DNA of 64,000 nucleotides. Origin: Actinomycetes bacterium. GTDB lineage: Bacteria > Actinomycetota > Actinomycetes > Nanopelagicales > Nanopelagicaceae. Shown here one piece after another: positions 59,356-64,000 of this stretch. The DNA is taken from assembly GCA_023252155.1 (NCBI GenBank), contig JAHEXJ010000004.1:1-64000 (forward strand), given 5' to 3'. The notes below the pieces were generated by a model that did no database searches, was not told where the DNA came from, and was given only the letters and a program-made list of their open reading frames with translations. Position 1 is the stretch's first letter; each line of letters opens with the position of its first letter. The translations under genes were made by a program, and so were the position numbers.

Positions 59356-60813
59356 ATGGCTCGAGTCGTTGTTCTAGGTGCAGGAATTTCCGGCCATACG
59401 GCGGCATTGCATTTGCGGCGTAGGTTGGCAAAAGAGCATGAAGTAGTTGTCGTTACTCCAAATTCCAAGTGGAATTGGATTCCGTCAAACATTTGGGTTG
59501 GCGTTGGGAAGATGACAACAGATCAAGTCACCTTTCCCCTGGCACCTATTTATGCCCGAAAGGGAATTGAATTTCATCAGGGCTTGGCAACTGCAATCCA
59601 TCCAGAAGGTGATTCGAGTATTCCACGTGGCTATGTTGAAATCACTTACACAGATCCACAGAAGTCAGGTACGTCCCGTAAAGTCGAGTACGACTACTTG
59701 ATAAATGCAACAGGCCCCAAATTGAATTTCGCGGCAACTCCGGGACTGGGTCCTGATGCAAATACCGTTTCGGTATGTACTCCCGGCCATGCTATTGAAG
59801 CGGCAAAGGCGTTCAAAGAGACCATCTCTAAGTTGAAGCAAGGCATTCCGCAGACCCTGGTTGTCGGAGTTGGTCACGGTACATGCACATGTGAAGGTGC
59901 GGCCTTTGAGTACGCCTTTAATGTTGAGCATGAGCTTCACCTTGCTGGTGTGCGAGACCTTGCGACGGTTATTTACTTAACAAATGAATATGAATTGGGC
60001 GATTTTGGCGTCGGAGGGATGACTTTCACTCAGAGCGGTTTTGCCACTAGTAGCAAGATTTGGACTGAATCGCTTTTTCGAGAGCGGGGGGTCCACGCCA
60101 TTCTGCAGGCACACGTGGAGAAGGTAGAACCTGGTCTCATTCATTACGAGCAACTCGACGGAATCAAGCGCACTTTGAGTTTCGATTTTGCGATGCTTCT
60201 GCCTCCGTTCCGCGGGGTTGATTTAAAAGCCTTCAATAAGGCCGGAGAAGATATCACTGCTGACATGTTTGCACCCAATGGTTTTATGAAAGTTGACGCC
60301 AACTATTCTGCAAAGTCTTTTGAAGAATGGAGAGCCGAAGATTGGCCGAGTACTTATCAATCCCCGCTATTTGGAAACGTTTTCGGAGTTGGAATTGCTT
60401 TTGCCCCACCTCACCCAATTTCTCGACCGCGAAAGACTGAGGCCGGGATTGTCATTTCTCCATCTCCTCCGCGTACAGGAATGCCTTCTGGCGTGATGGG
60501 CAAAACGGTCGCTCTCACAATTTGCGATCGAATTCAACATGGCAACTCGATAAAGGCTCATGTCGCGTCCATGGCCAATATGGGAGCGGCTTGTGTTGCT
60601 TCAGCAGGATCGGGAATGCGAACTGGTACCGCTGCGGCGATGACGATGTACCCGGTAGTTCCTGATTACCAACGATTCCCTGACACAGGCCGAAGCACAA
60701 AAGATACCTTCGGCGAAATCGGCTTAGCCGGTCATTGGATTAAATATTTGCTTCATGTCATGTTTATTTACAAAGCAAAAGCACGATTCGGTTGGTTCTT
60801 AATACCAGAATAA
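59356..60813 (+). CDS. Sulfide:quinone reductase-like flavoprotein (copy 2)
   Basis: 485 residues. The N-terminal FAD motif is VVVLGAGISGHTAALHL. SQR-type cysteines are seen at Cys141 (VSVCTPGHA), Cys177/Cys179 (GHGTCTCEGAAFEY) and Cys413 (GAACVASAG), the three sulfur-shuttle places of the family with an added cysteine beside the second. The C-terminus (WIKYLLHVMFIYKAKARFGW) is an amphipathic membrane anchor. It is expected to oxidise sulfide and send electrons to quinone. It differs in length and cysteine pattern from the copy at 19249. Confidence 0.86.
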   Translation: MARVVVLGAGISGHTAALHLRRRLAKEHEVVVVTPNSKWNWIPSNIWVGVGKMTTDQVTFPLAPIYARKGIEFHQGLATAIHPEGDSSIPRGYVEITYTDPQKSGTSRKVEYDYLINATGPKLNFAATPGLGPDANTVSVCTPGHAIEAAKAFKETISKLKQGIPQTLVVGVGHGTCTCEGAAFEYAFNVEHELHLAGVRDLATVIYLTNEYELGDFGVGGMTFTQSGFATSSKIWTESLFRERGVHAILQAHVEKVEPGLIHYEQLDGIKRTLSFDFAMLLPPFRGVDLKAFNKAGEDITADMFAPNGFMKVDANYSAKSFEEWRAEDWPSTYQSPLFGNVFGVGIAFAPPHPISRPRKTEAGIVISPSPPRTGMPSGVMGKTVALTICDRIQHGNSIKAHVASMANMGAACVASAGSGMRTGTAAAMTMYPVVPDYQRFPDTGRSTKDTFGEIGLAGHWIKYLLHVMFIYKAKARFGWFLIPE

Positions 60814-60848
60814 TTCACCCTGCATTTCGAAGGAGAAGAGGACTGAAC

Positions 60849-60995
60849 ATGGAGAACGCGGATGAAGTCATTGCAAGAGCGCTCCTCCCGACCCCAGAGA
60901 CCTTGCGGGGGAGAAAGAATCTCCTACTCCAATCCTGGAGGTTCATCGCAATCAATATTCGAATGGTGAAAATGATCTTCAAAGGTGATCACTAA
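60849..60995 (+). CDS. 48-residue basic protein between SQR and the CstR-like gene
   Basis: The ATG at 60849 follows an excellent ribosome site (GGAGAAGAGG). The first 17 residues are acidic (ENADEVIARALLPTPE) and the rest is basic and hydrophobic, with a WRFIAINIRMVKMIFKGDH helix. It has no cysteine and no recognised family. It may be a small membrane-associated partner of the SQR. The end is followed by the promoter of the repressor gene. Confidence 0.6.
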   Translation: MENADEVIARALLPTPETLRGRKNLLLQSWRFIAINIRMVKMIFKGDH

Positions 60996-61038
60996 TTACC
61001 GGGTGACTTCCGAATGACTGACAATCTAAGGTTTTGTT

Positions 61039-61054
61039 ATACCCCTAGGGGTAT
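61039..61054. promoter_or_regulatory. CsoR/CstR-family operator, perfect palindrome
   Basis: ATACCCCTAGGGGTAT is identical to its reverse complement over 16 bases. It lies 37 bases before the start codon of the CstR-like repressor, as expected for autoregulation. Confidence 0.75.
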
Positions 61055-61091
61055 GCTAAAGTATCCGAATAGTTCGACCGAGAGGCAAATT

Positions 61092-61379
61092 ATGGCGAAA
61101 AAAGAAGTCATTCACGTGCTGTCCGATCCTGTTCAACTTGAAGCGTTGGCAAAACGCCTAAAGCGAGCACATGGGCAGTTGGGCGCGGTCGTGCGCATGC
61201 TTGAGGAGGGGCGCACCTGCGAGGAGATTGTCACTCAAATGGCTGCCGTCGGAAAGGCGGTCAACACCGCGGCATTTACCTTGATTGCCGCAAACCTCCA
61301 GGAATGCATTGAAGACGCCGATGAAAATACCGCCGCGGTGACGCAAAAGTTGCAGAAGCTCTTTTTGAGCTTAGCCTAA
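61092..61379 (+). CDS. cstR: CsoR/CstR-family repressor, probable persulfide sensor
   Basis: 95 residues, an all-helical protein of the DUF156 family (LAKRLKRAHGQLGAVVRMLEEGRTCEEIVTQMAAV). The metal or thiol positions are Cys43, Asn68 and Cys72. Copper-sensing CsoR has Cys-His-Cys; here the His is Asn, matching the CstR pattern of two cysteines that form persulfide or polysulfide links. The start at 61092 follows GAGAGG. Adjacent rhodanese, CoA-disulfide reductase and SQR genes support persulfide sensing. The extended frame to 61014 would include its own operator. Confidence 0.85.
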   Translation: MAKKEVIHVLSDPVQLEALAKRLKRAHGQLGAVVRMLEEGRTCEEIVTQMAAVGKAVNTAAFTLIAANLQECIEDADENTAAVTQKLQKLFLSLA

Positions 61380-61399
61380 GGAAAAGGATATTGATAACC

Positions 61400-61798
61400 G
61401 TGAACAGAAGGAAACTTGCTGCCGTAGCAATTATCGCTACTGCGTTGGTGCTGGCTGGATGCTCTTCACATAAAGGTGCGATCACCAATATGAACTCAAA
61501 CGATTTTTCGAACAAGATCCAAGAGTCGGGCGTTGTTGTTCTCGACGTTCGCACACCTAGTGAATATGCCCAGGGCCATATAGCCAACGCGATTAATATC
61601 GACGTTGAAGCAGCAACGTTCAACTCAGAGATCGCGAAATTGGATAACACCAAGACATATGCGGTCTATTGCCACAGCGGTCGCAGGTCGGCCATTGCGA
61701 CGACCGCGATGGCCCGAGCGGGATTTGAACACATTTTCAATTTGCAAAATGGCTTAGCCGATTGGATGGCGCACGGCATGATGGTGGTGACCTCATAA
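61400..61798 (+). CDS. Rhodanese lipoprotein
   Basis: 132 residues from the GTG. The signal ends in a lipobox LVLAGC (Cys21 becomes lipid-linked). The rhodanese domain follows with LDVRTPSEYAQGHI and the active loop CHSGRRS, with catalytic Cys91. It transfers sulfane sulfur outside the cytoplasm, near the membrane. The AAGGAAAAGG upstream is closer to a TTG at 61391, three codons earlier, which is an alternative start. Its stop overlaps the next start by one base. Confidence 0.85.
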   Translation: MNRRKLAAVAIIATALVLAGCSSHKGAITNMNSNDFSNKIQESGVVVLDVRTPSEYAQGHIANAINIDVEAATFNSEIAKLDNTKTYAVYCHSGRRSAIATTAMARAGFEHIFNLQNGLADWMAHGMMVVTS

Positions 61799-63441
61799 TG
61801 AAGATTGTTATTGTCGGTGGCGTTGCCGGCGGAATGTCAGCAGCGACGCGACTTCGAAGGCTAGATGCAGATGCTGAAATTATCGTTCTTGAGAAGAGCG
61901 GCCACGTCTCCTATGCCAATTGTGGACTTCCCTATTACGTGGGTGGCGTCATTGAGGAAGAAGAGTCCCTTTTTCTACAAACTCCTGAGTCTTTGTACGC
62001 TCGATTCAGACTAGATGTCCGAGTGCTAACGGAAGCGACGAAGGTTAATCCAGGACAAAAGACGATCGAAGTCCGCGATATTGCGTCGGGGACAATGTCA
62101 GAGATTTCCTACGATAAATTGATATTGAGTCCGGGCGCTTCCCCCGTTGTTCCACCGATTTCAGGTATAGAACGGGCATTAACTCTACGCACAGTCGAAG
62201 ATGTCGAGAAGATTTTCGCTAGGGTCATCGGCAATCCACGCGAAGCGGTTGTGATCGGCGGCGGGTTCATCGGTGTCGAGGTTGCAGAAAATCTCGTGCA
62301 TAAAGGGATTTCAACATCCCTGGTTGAAGCCCTGCCACAAGTTCTCGCTCCCTTGGATCCAGAGATGGCTACGTTGGTCTCGGAGGAAATGGTGCGAAAG
62401 GGAGTGAATCTCTTTCTCGGCGATGCCGTTGAATCCATTACAGCGAATTCGGTTACATTGGCTAGTGGTGAGGTATTGCCAAGCGATCTTGTAATTCTTG
62501 CAATCGGAGTGAAACCCGATGTAGCCCTTGCTCGTGGTGCTGGTTTAAGGATTGGCGAACGCGGCGGTATTGAAGTGGATGAATTCAACCGTACAAGTGA
62601 TCCCGATATTTACGCAGTTGGTGATGCTGCCGAGAAGCGAGATTCCATGGATGGCAGCGCGACTTTGGTACCACTTGCCAACATTGCGAACCGACATGGG
62701 CGAGTGGTCGCTGATCACATAAATGGCCGCACGGTCCGTTCTGTTTCAACAATCGGCACCGCTATCGTAAAAGTCTTCGATCTAACGATCGCCACGACCG
62801 GGTGGAATGAGAAGCGGTTGTTGGCAAGCAAGCGCCCGCATTACGTGATTCACACCCACCCGTCCTCACATGCTGGCTATTACCCAGGCGCGAAATCTAT
62901 GGCTCTGAAGATGATTTTTGACAAGGCCACGGGTGAGATTTTGGGGGCTCAAGGAATCGGCACCGAGGGAGTCGACAAGCGAATCGATGTTATTGCAACT
63001 GCGATCCGTGGTGGGTTGACTGCACCAGAGCTTGCAGATCTCGAATTGGCGTATGCACCCCCATTCGGATCGGCTAAGGATCCCGTGAACATGTTGGGGT
63101 ACGTTGCTGAGAATTATTTGTCGGGTCTTTCGAAGACCGTTCAGTGGCATGAAATTGATGACTATCGCGAACGCGGCTACACCATTTTGGATGTGCGAAG
63201 CGCGGGCGAGTTTGCATTGGGAGCCATTCCGCATTCCGTCAATATCCCCATTGATGAATTGCGGGAGCGGATCGGAGAGGTTATCTGGCACGACCTTGTA
63301 GTCAATTGTCAGGTTGGAATTCGCGGGCATTCTGCATCACTGCTTCTCAATGAGCTGGGATTCAACGCATCCAATCTCGACGGCGGTTATCAAACTTGGC
63401 GTCACTCACCGGCACGAGTTTCAACGCTAGTGCATTCGTAA
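61798..63441 (+). CDS. CoA-disulfide reductase/rhodanese fusion (CoADR-RHD)
   Basis: 547 residues, the length of bacterial CoADR-RHD fusions. The N-terminal FAD motif is VIVGGVAGGMSAATRLRRL; the CoA-disulfide-active cysteine is Cys42 in SYANCGLPYY. A second FAD/NAD motif (AVVIGGGFIGVEVAENL) and DIYAVGDAAE follow. The C-terminal rhodanese domain starts near residue 455 with LDVRSAGEFALGAIP, and its active Cys504 lies in VNCQVGIRGHS. It reduces CoA disulfides or persulfides and moves sulfane sulfur. The gene starts at the last base of the lipoprotein stop. Confidence 0.93.
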   Translation: MKIVIVGGVAGGMSAATRLRRLDADAEIIVLEKSGHVSYANCGLPYYVGGVIEEEESLFLQTPESLYARFRLDVRVLTEATKVNPGQKTIEVRDIASGTMSEISYDKLILSPGASPVVPPISGIERALTLRTVEDVEKIFARVIGNPREAVVIGGGFIGVEVAENLVHKGISTSLVEALPQVLAPLDPEMATLVSEEMVRKGVNLFLGDAVESITANSVTLASGEVLPSDLVILAIGVKPDVALARGAGLRIGERGGIEVDEFNRTSDPDIYAVGDAAEKRDSMDGSATLVPLANIANRHGRVVADHINGRTVRSVSTIGTAIVKVFDLTIATTGWNEKRLLASKRPHYVIHTHPSSHAGYYPGAKSMALKMIFDKATGEILGAQGIGTEGVDKRIDVIATAIRGGLTAPELADLELAYAPPFGSAKDPVNMLGYVAENYLSGLSKTVQWHEIDDYRERGYTILDVRSAGEFALGAIPHSVNIPIDELRERIGEVIWHDLVVNCQVGIRGHSASLLLNELGFNASNLDGGYQTWRHSPARVSTLVHS

Positions 63442-64000
63442 ATGTCTCATCAAACTGATTGGGCCGACTCACTTGCAAAGTGGGCGATTCCGCAGGAAAT
63501 ATTAGATAAGGCGACGACGACACCATGGATTCACCCTCCAGAACTATTTGCATTGCCTGAAGTTATCGAACCGACTATTTCTCACTCGCGCGCGCAGGAG
63601 GCACTGCCTGTCGGGGGTTCGGTTCTCGATGTCGGATGCGGCGGGGGTATTGCGACTTTCGCACTCACAGATGCATCCCATGTAATTGGCGTAGATCACC
63701 AGAGTGAAATGTTGGAAATGTTTGCGGCGAATGCGAAGAATCGCGGTTTAAGGTGCCAGACATTCGAGGGTTTTTGGCCTCAAGTCGCCTCGGAGGCGCC
63801 GATCGCCGATGTTGTTGTATGTCATCACGTTGTCTATAACGTGGCAGAGATTGGGCCATTTCTTAAGGCATTGGATTCGCATGCGAGGAAGCGCGTAGTG
63901 ATTGAGATGCCAACACATCACCCCCTATCCAATCTATCGCCGGCGTGGATGCACTTTTGGAAACTGGATCGACCGACTACACCTGACGCGCAAGACCTGT
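63442..64000 (+). CDS. SAM-dependent methyltransferase, N-terminal part
   Basis: The gene begins immediately after the fusion gene stop and runs off the window after 186 codons. It contains the class I motif VLDVGCGGGIATFAL with VIGVDHQSEMLEMF as the second strand. CHHVVYNVAEI resembles the motif IV neighbourhood, and the upstream acidic region is divergent. The substrate cannot be told. It may be a thiol or small-molecule methyltransferase working with the sulfur genes, though only its position suggests that. Confidence 0.8.
   Translation, partial: MSHQTDWADSLAKWAIPQEILDKATTTPWIHPPELFALPEVIEPTISHSRAQEALPVGGSVLDVGCGGGIATFALTDASHVIGVDHQSEMLEMFAANAKNRGLRCQTFEGFWPQVASEAPIADVVVCHHVVYNVAEIGPFLKALDSHARKRVVIEMPTHHPLSNLSPAWMHFWKLDRPTTPDAQDL

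Noticed and set aside
1-64000. tRNA, rRNA, CRISPR arrays, transposases, prophage genes
   Set aside because: None was seen on reading both strands; gaps are too short and the genes form coherent operons.

Overview
The window looks like chromosomal DNA of an actinobacterium with moderate GC (about half G+C by eye). The evidence is a LeuC/LeuD pair of actinobacterial type, the coproheme branch of haem synthesis (HemQ plus a ferrochelatase with candidate iron-sulfur cysteines), a ferredoxin-dependent 2-oxoglutarate oxidoreductase, and many start codons preceded by a TANNNT box and no ribosome binding site, as expected for leaderless mRNAs. A small-genome freshwater actinobacterium would fit, but the sequence does not prove it. 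I recognised no tRNA, rRNA, CRISPR array, transposase or phage gene. Coding density is very high and no gene-free stretch exceeds about 255 bases.

Layout. (1) 1-10585, plus strand: the end of a sugar-type ABC importer ATPase, then a catabolic operon with a zinc alcohol dehydrogenase, an isocitrate-lyase/PEP-mutase family lyase, a CaiB/BaiF CoA-transferase, a two-subunit hydantoinase/oxoprolinase-type ATPase (HyuA/HyuB), an HMG-CoA-lyase-type enzyme and an aconitase-type LeuC/LeuD pair. (2) 10615-19040, minus strand: a UgpABCE/Mal-type ABC importer with two tandem solute-binding proteins, two metallophosphoesterases and an IphP-type phosphatase, probably an uptake-and-dephosphorylation system for an organic phosphate. 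(3) 19249-21351: sulfide:quinone-reductase-like flavoprotein, TusE/DsrC-like and DsrE2-like proteins, followed by a heterodimeric ABC exporter (to 25098). (4) 25351-31894: GNAT and MOSC proteins, KorAB, a secreted esterase, and a cysteine-rich module of thioredoxin-like protein, ArsP/DUF318-type permease and an unlisted 35-residue peptide with six cysteines.

(5) 31989-42495: an MFS exporter and nearly the whole haem pathway: hemH, hemQ and hemE leftwards; hemA, hemC, hemD, hemB and hemL rightwards from a 39-bp divergent promoter. Coproporphyrinogen oxidase is not in the cluster. (6) 42492-57968: a TetR/MmpL pair, an S51 peptidase, an MgtA-type ATPase with small membrane proteins, NfeD/SPFH, an ABC-2 exporter, an ene-reductase, CopC, an aldo/keto reductase, a CBS protein, a nitronate-monooxygenase-like protein and a secreted beta-propeller. 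(7) 58194-63441: a second sulfur cluster with two small membrane proteins, thioredoxin, a second SQR, a 48-residue protein, a CsoR/CstR-family repressor, a rhodanese lipoprotein and a CoA-disulfide-reductase/rhodanese fusion. A truncated methyltransferase ends the window.

The main observation is that the two sulfur clusters, about 40 kb apart, share an operator. A palindrome of the form ATACCC(C)TAGGGG(G)TAT occurs upstream of the first SQR gene, at the start of the thioredoxin gene, and as a perfect 16-bp palindrome upstream of the CstR-like gene itself. The repressor has the Cys-Asn-Cys pattern (43/68/72) rather than the Cys-His-Cys of copper sensors. This suggests a persulfide-sensing regulon spanning three promoters.
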